Below are positions 16,634 through 24,410 of a DNA stretch of 64,000 bases, one piece after another. The DNA is from Polaribacter huanghezhanensis (GTDB taxonomy: Bacteria; Bacteroidota; Bacteroidia; Flavobacteriales; Flavobacteriaceae). The DNA lies in assembly GCF_030444335.1 (NCBI RefSeq), contig NZ_CP128595.1, positions 2,308,501 through 2,372,500 of the forward strand. Direction: 5' to 3'. The notes beneath the pieces are model-generated. The model was not told where the DNA came from. It ran no database searches and saw only the letters and a list, made by a program, of their open reading frames with translations. The translations under genes were made by a program, and so were the position numbers. Numbering within the stretch: the stretch's first letter is position 1; each line of letters starts with the position of its first letter.

Positions 16634-17482
16634 TTAAAATAATCTAAACCTTCCTCCAAGTAAGATGGTATTTTCTATAAAATAAAAACTTTGTGAAGCA
16701 GTATCTGATGCACTTTTTGTGGTTCTAATATCTGACATATTTATATATCCTGCTTTTACATCAGATTGTATAAAAAAATGTTTTAAAAAAGTAATATTTA
16801 ATCCAACACTAGCTGAAACTCCCCAACCAGAAATATGAAAATCATCGTGTCTTTCTTTTCCTAATAATTTTGTATTTGTTTTCGGAAATAAAATTCCTGC
16901 TCCCAATCCTTCGGTTAAATTGATTTGAAAATTTTCAGAATTTAAGCCAATTAGGTAACTAAAATCATCAAACCGATTCACTGCTGCATTGATGTAGTTC
17001 AATCCATCTGTATGTTCAAAAGTTAAAAAATTCTCAACCAATTGAATGTTTTCATTGGTGTAGACTTTGTCATAAGAAGATCCAGTATTAATTGTTCCGT
17101 TAATGAGTACATTTTGATTTGCATTCATTACATATTTCATATGATCTACTCCAATAGAAATGGTGTAATTTTCTTTGAAAAAATATCCAATTCTATAATT
17201 TGTTTGCGGAATTGTTATTCTGTCTAATCTAAAATATGGATTTATTCCAAATTTTGTTGGTCTATCATTCGCTGTAACATCTGATAAAGTGAAATCATAA
17301 TTCTCTCCTTTAAAACGAATATCAGAATTAGAGTACGTTCCTCGATTCCAGCCCCAATAGACATAAAACTTTCCTTTATTTGATACTTTCTGTTGGACTG
17401 GTTCTTGAGCAATCATTTTTCCACTGACAAGAAATACAATTAAAAGTGTGAAAATTTTTGTTGTTTTTTTATGCAATAACAT
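16634..17482 (-). CDS. Predicted outer-membrane beta-barrel protein
   Basis: A 282-residue secreted protein of no recognised family. The N-terminus (to about residue 25, ending MIAQ) is a signal peptide. The rest alternates short amphipathic strands rich in aromatic residues and Gly/Asn turns (FYVYWGWNRGTYSNSDIRF, YTISIGVDHMKYVM), and it ends with TILLGGRFRLF, the terminal-aromatic beta-signal of outer-membrane barrels. It overlaps glmM by 14 bases and is translated from the same operon. Confidence 0.78.
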   Translation of the reverse strand: MLLHKKTTKIFTLLIVFLVSGKMIAQEPVQQKVSNKGKFYVYWGWNRGTYSNSDIRFKGENYDFTLSDVTANDRPTKFGINPYFRLDRITIPQTNYRIGYFFKENYTISIGVDHMKYVMNANQNVLINGTINTGSSYDKVYTNENIQLVENFLTFEHTDGLNYINAAVNRFDDFSYLIGLNSENFQINLTEGLGAGILFPKTNTKLLGKERHDDFHISGWGVSASVGLNITFLKHFFIQSDVKAGYINMSDIRTTKSASDTASQSFYFIENTILLGGRFRLF

Positions 17483-18860
17483 CTTCTATTTCTTTTATAA
17501 ATCGTTTTGCTAAAGCATCTGCATTTTCTTGTGAAGTGCTTTCTGTATAAATTCTAATAATTGGTTCTGTGTTCGATTTACGCAAATGAACCCATTCGTT
17601 TGCAAAATCTATTTTCACTCCGTCAATGGTATTTACATTTTCATGTTGGTAGTTAGAAGCCATAGCTTCTAGTACTTCATCAACATTTATTTGTGGCGTT
17701 AACTCAATTTTATTTTTACTCATAAAGTAACTTGGATACGAATCACGTAATTCTTTACAAGACATTTTTTTATTTGCTAAATGCGATAAAAACAACGCAA
17801 CTCCAACTAAAGAATCTCTTCCGTAATGCGAAGCAGGATAAATAATTCCGCCATTTCCTTCTCCACCAATTACAGCATTTGTTTCTTTCATTTTTATCAC
17901 CACATTTACTTCTCCAACTGCACTTGCAGTATAAATTCCACCGTATTTTTCGGTAACATCTCTTAATGCTCTTGATGATGATAAATTAGAAACGGTATTT
18001 CCGCCTCCTAATCTTCCTAACACATAATCTGCACAAGCAACCAATGTATATTCTTCGCCAAACATAGAACCGTCTTCTGATATCAAAGCTAATCTATCAA
18101 CATCTGGATCAACCACAATTCCTAAATCAGCTTTTTCTTTAACAACTAATTCAGAAATATCGGTTAAGTGTTCTTTTAAAGGTTCTGGATTGTGTGGAAA
18201 CTCTCCGTTTGGTTCGCAATACAATTCTACACATTCAACACTCAATTCTTTTAACAAAGCAGGAATAAAAATTCCGCCAGTAGAATTTACACCATCAACA
18301 ACTACTTTAAATTTCGCTTTTTTGATTGCTTCAACATCTACCAATTCTAAGTTCAACACTTCTTGAATATGTTTTTGTAAGTAACTTTTATCTTTTGTGT
18401 AGCTTCCTAAATCATCAACGGCTGCAAAATCAAAATCATCATTTTCTGCTTTCTGTAAAATCAATTCTCCTTCTGCTCCGTTTAAAAATTCTCCTTTTTC
18501 ATTTAGCAACTTTAAGGCATTCCATTGTTTTGGATTGTGAGAAGCCGTTAAGATAATTCCTCCATCCGCTTTTTCTAACGGAACAGCAACCTCAACAGTT
18601 GGAGTTGTAGACAAACCTAAATCGACCACATGAATTCCTAATCCGACCAACGTATTGGCAACCAAACTAGAAATCATTTTACCAGAAATACGCGCATCTC
18701 TTCCTAAAACTACAGTAATTTTTTTTTTATTTTTATTTCTTTCTAGAATAAAAGCCCCATAAGCAGCGGCGAATTTTACCGCATCAATGGGGGTTAAATT
18801 ATCGGCAGTTTTTCCTCCGATAGTTCCTCGTATTCCTGAAATAGATTTTATTAATGTCAT
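17469..18860 (-). CDS. glmM: Phosphoglucosamine mutase
   Basis: Interconverts glucosamine-6-phosphate and glucosamine-1-phosphate for peptidoglycan and LPS precursors. The phosphoserine is Ser107 in ILTASHNPKQWNALK; the metal loop is DPDVDRLA; the sugar-binding loop is GGEGNGG; the phosphate-binding loop is RKSNTEPIIRIY. The 463-residue length fits. A phosphomannomutase role is possible because Bacteroidetes homologues are close, but GlmM is the better call. It begins a three-gene operon; the leader carries an inverted repeat (18874-18892). Confidence 0.88.
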   Translation of the reverse strand: MTLIKSISGIRGTIGGKTADNLTPIDAVKFAAAYGAFILERNKNKKKITVVLGRDARISGKMISSLVANTLVGLGIHVVDLGLSTTPTVEVAVPLEKADGGIILTASHNPKQWNALKLLNEKGEFLNGAEGELILQKAENDDFDFAAVDDLGSYTKDKSYLQKHIQEVLNLELVDVEAIKKAKFKVVVDGVNSTGGIFIPALLKELSVECVELYCEPNGEFPHNPEPLKEHLTDISELVVKEKADLGIVVDPDVDRLALISEDGSMFGEEYTLVACADYVLGRLGGGNTVSNLSSSRALRDVTEKYGGIYTASAVGEVNVVIKMKETNAVIGGEGNGGIIYPASHYGRDSLVGVALFLSHLANKKMSCKELRDSYPSYFMSKNKIELTPQINVDEVLEAMASNYQHENVNTIDGVKIDFANEWVHLRKSNTEPIIRIYTESTSQENADALAKRFIKEIEDVIA

Positions 18861-18873
18861 GTTCTTTTTATTT

Positions 18874-18892
18874 TACTGAACCAGATTCAGTA
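18874..18892 (-). promoter_or_regulatory. Inverted repeat in the glmM leader
   Basis: Perfect 7-base arms TACTGAA and TTCAGTA separated by CCAGA, lying between a -7-like box (18902-18909) and the glmM start (18860). It could be an operator or a leader hairpin; the sequence does not decide. Confidence 0.5.
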
Positions 18893-19109
18893 TCTGCTGA
18901 ACAAAGATAAATGAAAAGAAGGAAGTTATAAAGTTTAAAAGTTAAAAGTTGAAAGTTGAATGACCAGTAATAATCAAAGCAGCAAAGAGGCAAAGCTAAC
19001 TTGTAAACTTTAGACTAAAATCTATATCTTTATAAAAATCAATTTGTTGTATCCGTGAAAAAATATAAGATTGATACAGCCAAAAGTTGAAAGACAAAAG
19101 GCAAATAGT

Positions 19110-19183
19110 GTCATTCCCAACTTGATTGGGAATCTACAAAATCGATTTAAGTCAGTCTGGATTCCTGCCTCCGCAGGAATGAC
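19110..19183. repeat. REP-like element with two hairpins
   Basis: Two adjacent hairpins, ATTCCCAA-cttga-TTGGGAAT (19113-19133) and ATTCCTGC-ctcc-GCAGGAAT (19161-19180). The outer borders GTCATTCC and GGAATGAC are also inverted repeats of each other. The TCATTCC...GGAATGA form is the widespread bacterial REP-type intergenic repeat. It lies just after the stop of the serine hydrolase gene. Confidence 0.8.
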
Positions 19184-19191
19184 AAAAAAAA

Positions 19192-20088
19192 CTATTTCAT
19201 AAAATAATACACAGATTTAGAAATCTTAGCTAATTGATCGGTGCTTTTATCAAAATCTTTTAAGTTTTTAGAAAGTAATATCAGTAAATAACTTTTACCG
19301 TTCGGTAAGTACACAATTGCAGCATCGTGATGAACACCTGTTATTGAACCTGTTTTATGTGCAATTTCAATATTTTTTGGTAAATATTTCGGAATCATAT
19401 CATTCCATTTTTGATCTTTTAAAGTAGCAATCATTGCTTCGCAATCTTCTTTTGTTCCCGCTGTTCCAATTGCTATTGCTTTCATAATTACCAACAAATC
19501 ATTTGCTGTGGTAGAATTGCTTAGACCTTTTTGATATGCCTTTATATCTTCAACTCCACGCAGCACTTCTATCTTACCAGCTCCTAAACTTCTCATAGTA
19601 GTCGTTGTCTTTTTTGCATCAACCAATTCTATCAACACATTGGTTGCTAAATTACTGCTTACGGTAATCATGCTATACATTAAATCGTATAGCTTTTGTT
19701 TTGTATCAATTTTACTGTAAATAACATCGTCGCTATCATCACCAATATCCATGCTATATAAACTTTGATCAACAATGCTTTTAAATTCGTTTTTAAGCAG
19801 GATAGAATCATTTAAATTTATTTCTCCCTCAGATTGTTGTTTGTACAATTCTATCATCACAGGAACTTTCATGGTACTTGCTGCATGAAATTTTTCATCA
19901 ACATTTATAAACACGTGGTTTTTTTCATCAGACAAATCTAAAAATGCCACGGCTACTTCTCCTTCAATATTCGAGATTTGATTTTCGATTGTAGTTTTTA
20001 AAGCATCTAAAGACTTCGAATTGTCTGTACAAGAAATTACAACAAAAAAAAGTGAACTTAAAAATAGCTGTTTGATGTATTTTATCAT
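19192..20088 (-). CDS. Class A beta-lactamase-fold serine hydrolase lipoprotein
   Basis: A 298-residue predicted lipoprotein (VISC, Cys20) with the beta-lactamase/DD-peptidase fold. The three serine-enzyme motifs are present: Ser71-Thr-Met-Lys74, Ser144-Ser-Asn146 and Lys245-Thr-Gly-Ser. The omega-loop does not show the canonical ExxLN or the class A2 form; Glu180 is the only candidate for the general base. It may therefore be a peptidoglycan-acting hydrolase or a weak beta-lactamase. It stands alone, with the rpsA terminator upstream of it. Confidence 0.8.
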   Translation of the reverse strand: MIKYIKQLFLSSLFFVVISCTDNSKSLDALKTTIENQISNIEGEVAVAFLDLSDEKNHVFINVDEKFHAASTMKVPVMIELYKQQSEGEINLNDSILLKNEFKSIVDQSLYSMDIGDDSDDVIYSKIDTKQKLYDLMYSMITVSSNLATNVLIELVDAKKTTTTMRSLGAGKIEVLRGVEDIKAYQKGLSNSTTANDLLVIMKAIAIGTAGTKEDCEAMIATLKDQKWNDMIPKYLPKNIEIAHKTGSITGVHHDAAIVYLPNGKSYLLILLSKNLKDFDKSTDQLAKISKSVYYFMK

Positions 20089-20120
20089 AATTATTATTTT
20101 AATTTGAGAGCTAATTTAAT

Positions 20121-20157
20121 AAAAAAACGCCATTGAAAAAATCAACGGCGTTTTATA
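20121..20157 (-). terminator. Terminator after rpsA
   Basis: AAAACGCC (20124-20131) and GGCGTTTT (20147-20154) form the stem, extended inward by TTGA/TCAA. Read on the minus strand it ends in a run of seven T residues, 20 bases past the rpsA stop. Confidence 0.85.
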
Positions 20158-20176
20158 TATGAATTAAGAAAAGGTT

Positions 20177-22009
20177 TTATTTCCCTTCCATTTTCTTCTT
20201 TAAATCAGCTAAACCACTAATGTCTCCAAGAGTTGTTTTTTCTGCTTCGGCTGCTTTTTTAGAAGCTGCTTTTACATTTTTCTTCTCTTCTTCTTTAAAG
20301 ATAGATGTATGAGAAACTACTACTCTTCTGTATTCTTTAGAAAATTCTAAAACTTTGAATTGTGCAGTATCTCCTTTTTCTAATTTTCCACCGTCTTCTT
20401 TATCTAAAAAGCGAGTTGGTGCAAAACCTTCTACTCCATCAGCAAATGTTACTGTAGCTCCTTTATCATTCTTTTCAGAAATTGTTCCTTCATGTAAAGA
20501 ATCTATAGCGTACGTTGCTTCATGAGCATCCCAAGGATTGTCTTGAGTTTGTTTGTGTCCTAAATTTAATTTACGACCTTCTACATCTAATTCTAAAACT
20601 TGAACTTCTAATTGATCACCTACAGATGTAAAATCTGATGGATGCTTAATTTTCTTAGTCCAAGATAAATCAGAAATATAAACCAATCCATCAATTCCTT
20701 CTTCTAACTCTACAAACACACCAAAATTAGTGTAGTTTCTTACTGTACCAGTATGAGTTGAACCAACAGGATATTTCTTAGTAATATCTGTCCAAGGATC
20801 TGGATGTAATTGTTTAATACCTAAAGACATTTTACGGTCTTCTCTATCTAAGGTTAAAATTTGTGCTTCTACTTCGTCACCAATTTTTACGAAATCTTGT
20901 GCAGAACGTAAATGCGTTGACCAAGACATTTCTGAAACGTGAATTAATCCTTCAACACCTTCAGAAACTTCAATAAATGCTCCGTAATCAGCTAAAACAA
21001 CAACTTTTCCTGTTATTTTATCACCAATTTTTAAATCAGCATTTAACGCTTCCCAAGGATGCGCAGATAATTGTTTCAATCCTAATTGGATTCTAGATTT
21101 GTTATCATCAAAGTCTAAAATTACAACGTTTAATTTTTGATCTAACTCAACAACCTCATTTGGATGATTGATTCTAGACCAAGATAAATCTGTAATGTGA
21201 ACTAAACCATCAACACCACCTAAATCAACAAATACACCATAAGAAGTAATATTTTTAACAATACCTTCTAATACTTGTCCTTTTTCTAATTGACCAATGA
21301 TTTCTTTCTTTTGGATTTCTAAATCCGCTTCGATTAATGCTTTATGAGAAACGACAACGTTTTTAAATTCGTGGTTGATTTTCACAACTTTGAATTCCAT
21401 TGTTTTTTCTACGTATTGATCGTAATCTCTAATTGGTTTAACATCAATTTGAGATCCTGGTAAGAATGCTTCGATTCCGAATACATCAACGATCATTCCT
21501 CCTCTTGTTCTACATTTTACAAAACCATTAACTATTTCTCCTGTTTCGTGTGCGTTGTTAACTCTATCCCAAGCTTTAATTACTCTTGCTTTTTTGTGAG
21601 ATAAAACTAATTGACCTGAGCTATCTTCTCTTTTGTCAACTAAAACCTCTACAACATCACCAACAGCTAAGCTAGGATTGTAACGAAATTCATTTAAAGA
21701 AATAACTCCTTCAGATTTAGAATTGATGTCAATAATGGCATCTCTTTCTGTTAATCTTACTACGGTTCCTTCAATTACATCACGTTCGTTTACGAAACCT
21801 ACTGTTCCTTCTAACGCTTTTTCGAATTCTTTTAATTTCTTTTCATCAACAGCTTCAATACCTTCTTCGTATTTGTGCCAATCAAAGGTTGCTAAAAATT
21901 CTTGTGGGTTTACAGTTTCTACAACTGTTTCTGCAACAGCTTCAGTTGCTGTTTCTTGTACTTCAGCAGCAACAACTTGCTCTTCAGTGTTTTTTGTTTC
22001 TTCAGACAT
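20177..22009 (-). CDS. rpsA: 30S ribosomal protein S1
   Basis: Ribosomal protein S1, which recruits mRNA to the 30S subunit; this matters in Bacteroidetes because Shine-Dalgarno sequences are largely unused. 610 residues with an acidic N-terminal tail and six S1 repeats, recognisable by EGTVVRLTERDAIIDI, NGFVKCRTRGGMIVDVFG, GIVKNITSYGVFVDLGG, GKVVVLADYGAFIEVSEG, GTVRNYTNFGVFVELEEG and EGTISEKNDKGATVTFADG, then a basic tail. It has its own strong promoter and a leader of about 118 bases, long enough for autoregulation as known for E. coli S1 (inference). Confidence 0.96.
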   Translation of the reverse strand: MSEETKNTEEQVVAAEVQETATEAVAETVVETVNPQEFLATFDWHKYEEGIEAVDEKKLKEFEKALEGTVGFVNERDVIEGTVVRLTERDAIIDINSKSEGVISLNEFRYNPSLAVGDVVEVLVDKREDSSGQLVLSHKKARVIKAWDRVNNAHETGEIVNGFVKCRTRGGMIVDVFGIEAFLPGSQIDVKPIRDYDQYVEKTMEFKVVKINHEFKNVVVSHKALIEADLEIQKKEIIGQLEKGQVLEGIVKNITSYGVFVDLGGVDGLVHITDLSWSRINHPNEVVELDQKLNVVILDFDDNKSRIQLGLKQLSAHPWEALNADLKIGDKITGKVVVLADYGAFIEVSEGVEGLIHVSEMSWSTHLRSAQDFVKIGDEVEAQILTLDREDRKMSLGIKQLHPDPWTDITKKYPVGSTHTGTVRNYTNFGVFVELEEGIDGLVYISDLSWTKKIKHPSDFTSVGDQLEVQVLELDVEGRKLNLGHKQTQDNPWDAHEATYAIDSLHEGTISEKNDKGATVTFADGVEGFAPTRFLDKEDGGKLEKGDTAQFKVLEFSKEYRRVVVSHTSIFKEEEKKNVKAASKKAAEAEKTTLGDISGLADLKKKMEGK

Positions 22010-22130
22010 TCTGAATTTACTTTGTATCTTGTTGTTATTCAGATTTTTAACGGCAACAACATCAAGAGATGTTTATATAAATAATTGTTTTCTAATTCCT
22101 TTTATAAATCTGTTCTCGTAAAAAGGAGTG

Positions 22131-22160
22131 CAAATGTACAAAATATTTGTAATTAAACAA
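22131..22160 (-). promoter_or_regulatory. Promoter of rpsA
   Basis: On the minus strand a TTG (22158-22160) is followed after exactly 19 bases by TACATTTG (22131-22138). Transcription should start near 22127, giving an unusually long leader of about 118 bases. Confidence 0.85.
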
Positions 22161-22220
22161 TGGTTAATATAACAATGATTTAATTTAACAATGTGACAAT
22201 TTGAGGAGCTAAGAGCCTAG

Positions 22221-22244
22221 ACTGTTAGACTGTTAGACTGTTAG
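22221..22244. repeat. Tandem octamer repeat ACTGTTAG x3
   Basis: Three perfect consecutive copies of ACTGTTAG, preceded by CCTAG and followed by ATTTTTAG. It lies about 60 bases upstream of the rpsA promoter and outside any gene. Confidence 0.9.
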
Positions 22245-22350
22245 ATTTTTAGAAAAAAGAGAATAGACAGGTTTGTTTGTAATTAGGATCTAACTGCAAA
22301 CTGCTATTGAAAACTGCAAACTAACTATTCTTACTAAATCTGGTTTTTAA

Positions 22351-22380
22351 CCTTTCCACTACGCTCAAAATAACAATTAT
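22351..22380. repeat. Decayed copy of the CTCGACTGCGCTCGA-type repeat arm
   Basis: Position by position, this 30-base stretch matches the reverse complement of the left arm and flank of the repeat at 61261-61290 at 22 of 30 sites, and most differences are G-to-A type. The shared core reads CCTyTCsACTrCGCTC. It runs into the stop codon of the LytTR regulator gene. Confidence 0.6.
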
Positions 22381-23132
22381 TGAATAAACTCTTTAAAGTC
22401 TTTAACTCGCTCTCTACTCACTATAATTTCTGTTTCTGAATACGAGTTTAGAATGATTTTTAAACGACTATTGGTATACGCAACAATGTCTTTTATTGCT
22501 GATATTTGCACGATAAAAGTTCTGTTTACTCGAAAGAATTTTTCTGGATCTAATTCGGCTTGTACTTCTTCTAAAGCGCCATCTAACAAATAACTTCTAT
22601 TTGTGGTTGTATGAATATAGGTTGCTTTATTTTCGCTGTAAAAACATTCTACATCATCTGTAGAAATAATTTTTAAATGCTGACCGACTTTTATGGTAAA
22701 ACGTTTTTTGTATTTTCTATCTATCGGGTTTACTAGTAGTTTTTTAATGTCTTCAAAATTTAGCTGAACATCTGTCTGCTTTACACGGTGACTTTTATAT
22801 TTATCTACCGCAGTTTTTAATTCGTCTTCATCAATCGGTTTTAATAAATAATCGATGCTATTTAATTTAAACGCTTTTAGCGCATATTCATCATACGCAG
22901 TTGTAAAAATAATGGCACTAGAAATAGTAACATGTTCAAAAATTTCAAAAGACAAACCATCTGACAGCTGAATGTCTAAGAAAATTAAATCTGGATGTTC
23001 GTTATTCTGAAACCACTCGATCGATTCTTCTACAGAATGCAACATTTGCTTTGCTTCTACTCCCAATTCTACCAACATCCTACTTAATCTTCTTGCAGCT
23101 GGTTTTTCGTCTTCTATAATAATTACATTCAT
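22377..23132 (-). CDS. LytTR-family response regulator
   Basis: A 251-residue response regulator with an N-terminal receiver (acidic pocket IIIEDEKPA, phospho-acceptor Asp53 in LIFLDIQLSDG, Lys in LLKPIDEDEL) and a C-terminal LytTR DNA-binding domain from about residue 145 (HLKIISTDDVECFYSENK, FFRVNRTFIVQISAI, IIVSRERVKDFKEF). It is the last gene of the kinase/2TM operon, 1 base after the last 2TM gene, and should be phosphorylated by the LytS-type kinase encoded at its head. Confidence 0.93.
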   Translation of the reverse strand: MNVIIIEDEKPAARRLSRMLVELGVEAKQMLHSVEESIEWFQNNEHPDLIFLDIQLSDGLSFEIFEHVTISSAIIFTTAYDEYALKAFKLNSIDYLLKPIDEDELKTAVDKYKSHRVKQTDVQLNFEDIKKLLVNPIDRKYKKRFTIKVGQHLKIISTDDVECFYSENKATYIHTTTNRSYLLDGALEEVQAELDPEKFFRVNRTFIVQISAIKDIVAYTNSRLKIILNSYSETEIIVSRERVKDFKEFIQ

Positions 23133-23133
23133 G

Positions 23134-23451
23134 CTAAAACTTATTATGATCCTTATTCATTTCTTCTTGTATTTTACGCTCTTCCCAATTTTTACCAAAA
23201 AAATTAAATTTATATCCATTTATTGCGTGAAATGTTAAAACGATTCCCCACCAAAAAAACAATCTGTAATTGCTGATTTCTGTAAAAGCATCTAGAAAAG
23301 AATCGCCATAAGAAATATCCAAATAAATTCTTCTACCAATAAAAAATCCGTTGATTACAAGATAAAAAGCAAAATGTTTATAAAATCCTTTTAAAGCTTC
23401 TACTCTTTTTTTAGCTTTTATGTATTTATCATTCCTATTATTCGTTTCCAT
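23134..23451 (-). CDS. 2TM-domain membrane protein (fourth free copy)
   Basis: A 105-residue protein of the 2TM domain family: a basic helix (YIKAKKRVEALKGFYKH), two hydrophobic helices, then the family's closing motif NFFGKNWEERKIQEEM. It diverges more from the other copies than they do from one another, with DISYGDSFLDAF between the helices. It lies 5 bases after the third free copy and 1 base before the response regulator gene. The function of free 2TM proteins is not known. Confidence 0.85.
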   Translation of the reverse strand: METNNRNDKYIKAKKRVEALKGFYKHFAFYLVINGFFIGRRIYLDISYGDSFLDAFTEISNYRLFFWWGIVLTFHAINGYKFNFFGKNWEERKIQEEMNKDHNKF

Positions 23452-23456
23452 TATTT

Positions 23457-23789
23457 TTAAAATTTAGCATTGCGTTCTTCTTCCTCTAAAATCTCTTTTA
23501 GTTTTTTCTCTTCCCAGTTTTTCCCTACAACATTAAACCCAAAAACTCCTAACCAGTGAAAAAAGACTCCAATTCCCCAAAAAACCCAAGTAGAATACAC
23601 TCCGAAATTTTGTAGCACTTCTTCAAAAGAATCAACGCCATCATTCATTAAACCAAAAATGATGATTCCGCTTAAAAATGTATTGACGATTATATAGACA
23701 ATTAAATGAACATAAAATCCTTTAATTTTTTCAACTCTTTTTTTTGCTCTCAAATATTTAATACCTTCTATTGTTTCTGCGTTTTTCAT
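23457..23789 (-). CDS. 2TM-domain membrane protein (third free copy)
   Basis: A 2TM-domain protein with the helix YLRAKKRVEKIKGFYVHLIVY, a loop NDGVDSFEEVLQNFGVYST, a second hydrophobic helix and the tail VVGKNWEEKKLKEIL. The frame allows a start at 23822 (121 residues) that would overlap the previous gene by 26 bases; the Met at 23789 gives 110 residues and an N-terminus closer to its paralogues, so I prefer it. Confidence 0.82.
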   Translation of the reverse strand: MKNAETIEGIKYLRAKKRVEKIKGFYVHLIVYIIVNTFLSGIIIFGLMNDGVDSFEEVLQNFGVYSTWVFWGIGVFFHWLGVFGFNVVGKNWEEKKLKEILEEEERNAKF

Positions 23790-23796
23790 ACTTTCT

Positions 23797-24096
23797 TTAT
23801 TTATACTGTTTGTATCTCTCATCTTCTTCCATCAATTCTTTGATCTTTTTTTCTTCCCAATTTCTTCCTAAAAACGGATTGTAATTGTAGGTATCCATTG
23901 CGTGAAATGTTAATCCCATTCCCCAACCAAATATTGGAAACCAAAACCAGTGAAACTCTGGCACAAATTGTAAATTTATAAATATTAAAAAAGGAATTAC
24001 AATACAATACGATGCTAGATTAGCATAAAACCCTTTGATTTTATCTACTTGTTTTTTTGCTCTTAAATACTTTTGTTCTTCGGTAAATTCTTTCAT
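23797..24096 (-). CDS. 2TM-domain membrane protein (second free copy, near twin of the kinase domain)
   Basis: A 99-residue 2TM protein (alternative start at 24105). Its core, FYANLASYCIVIPFLIFINL then FHWFWFPIFGWGMGLTFHAM and NYNPFLGRNWEEKKIKELME, is nearly identical to the C-terminal domain of the kinase encoded 1 kb upstream, at DNA level as well. This points to a recent duplication or gene conversion within the operon. Confidence 0.85.
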   Translation of the reverse strand: MKEFTEEQKYLRAKKQVDKIKGFYANLASYCIVIPFLIFINLQFVPEFHWFWFPIFGWGMGLTFHAMDTYNYNPFLGRNWEEKKIKELMEEDERYKQYK

Positions 24097-24109
24097 GATT
24101 TCCAACTTT

Positions 24110-24409
24110 TTATTTTGAATGTTTTCTATCTTTATCCATCAATTCTTGAATCTTTTTGGCTTCCCAATCTTTTCCATACCCAATTTTAGAAGGTCCAAAA
24201 ACTAAAAACCAATGTAGTATCACTACAAATACAATTCCTGGAGCAGCAAACCAAAACCAATGATATCCTGGAGAAAAAACCAAATTAACTGTTACAATTA
24301 TAATTAGAGAGACAATCTCTATTACTAGATGAATATAAAACCCTTTAATGTCTTTTACTCTCTTTTTTGCTTTCAAATACCGTTGCTCTTCTATAAAACT
24401 CTGTTCCAT
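24110..24409 (-). CDS. 2TM-domain membrane protein (first free copy)
   Basis: A 99-residue 2TM protein: YLKAKKRVKDIKGFYIHLVI, a first helix, GYHWFWFAAPGIVFVVILHW, and the tail GYGKDWEAKKIQELMDKD. A longer start at 24436 would overlap the kinase gene by 26 bases; Met at 24409 sits 1 base after the kinase stop and matches the paralogues' N-termini, so it is preferred. Confidence 0.83.
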   Translation of the reverse strand: MEQSFIEEQRYLKAKKRVKDIKGFYIHLVIEIVSLIIIVTVNLVFSPGYHWFWFAAPGIVFVVILHWFLVFGPSKIGYGKDWEAKKIQELMDKDRKHSK

Positions 24410-24410
24410 A

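Larger units (their letters stand above)
18861..19191. other. Gene-free stretch with glmM leader, simple repeats and REP-like hairpins
   Basis: 331 bases without a gene. From left: the glmM leader with inverted repeat TACTGAA-N5-TTCAGTA (18874-18892); a TATCTTTG -7 box on the minus strand (18902-18909); a degenerate AAGTT(G/T)AA simple repeat (18931-18960, again near 19078-19106); and a REP-like element (19110-19183). No frame here looks like a gene. Confidence 0.8.
22010..22376. other. Gene-free stretch with rpsA leader and repeats
   Basis: 367 bases between rpsA and the LytTR regulator, both on the minus strand. It holds the rpsA leader (about 22010-22127), the rpsA promoter (22131-22160), a tandem ACTGTTAG repeat (22221-22244), and a decayed copy of a dispersed repeat arm (22351-22380) that reaches the stop codon of the regulator gene. 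I see no gene here. Confidence 0.8.

Noticed and set aside
22121..22130. AAAAGGAGTG, resembling a Shine-Dalgarno sequence
   Set aside because: It is on the plus strand inside the rpsA leader region, with no plus-strand gene after it.
22221..22244. Short tandem repeats considered as a CRISPR array
   Set aside because: The units are 8 bases without spacers, and no cas gene is present anywhere in the window.
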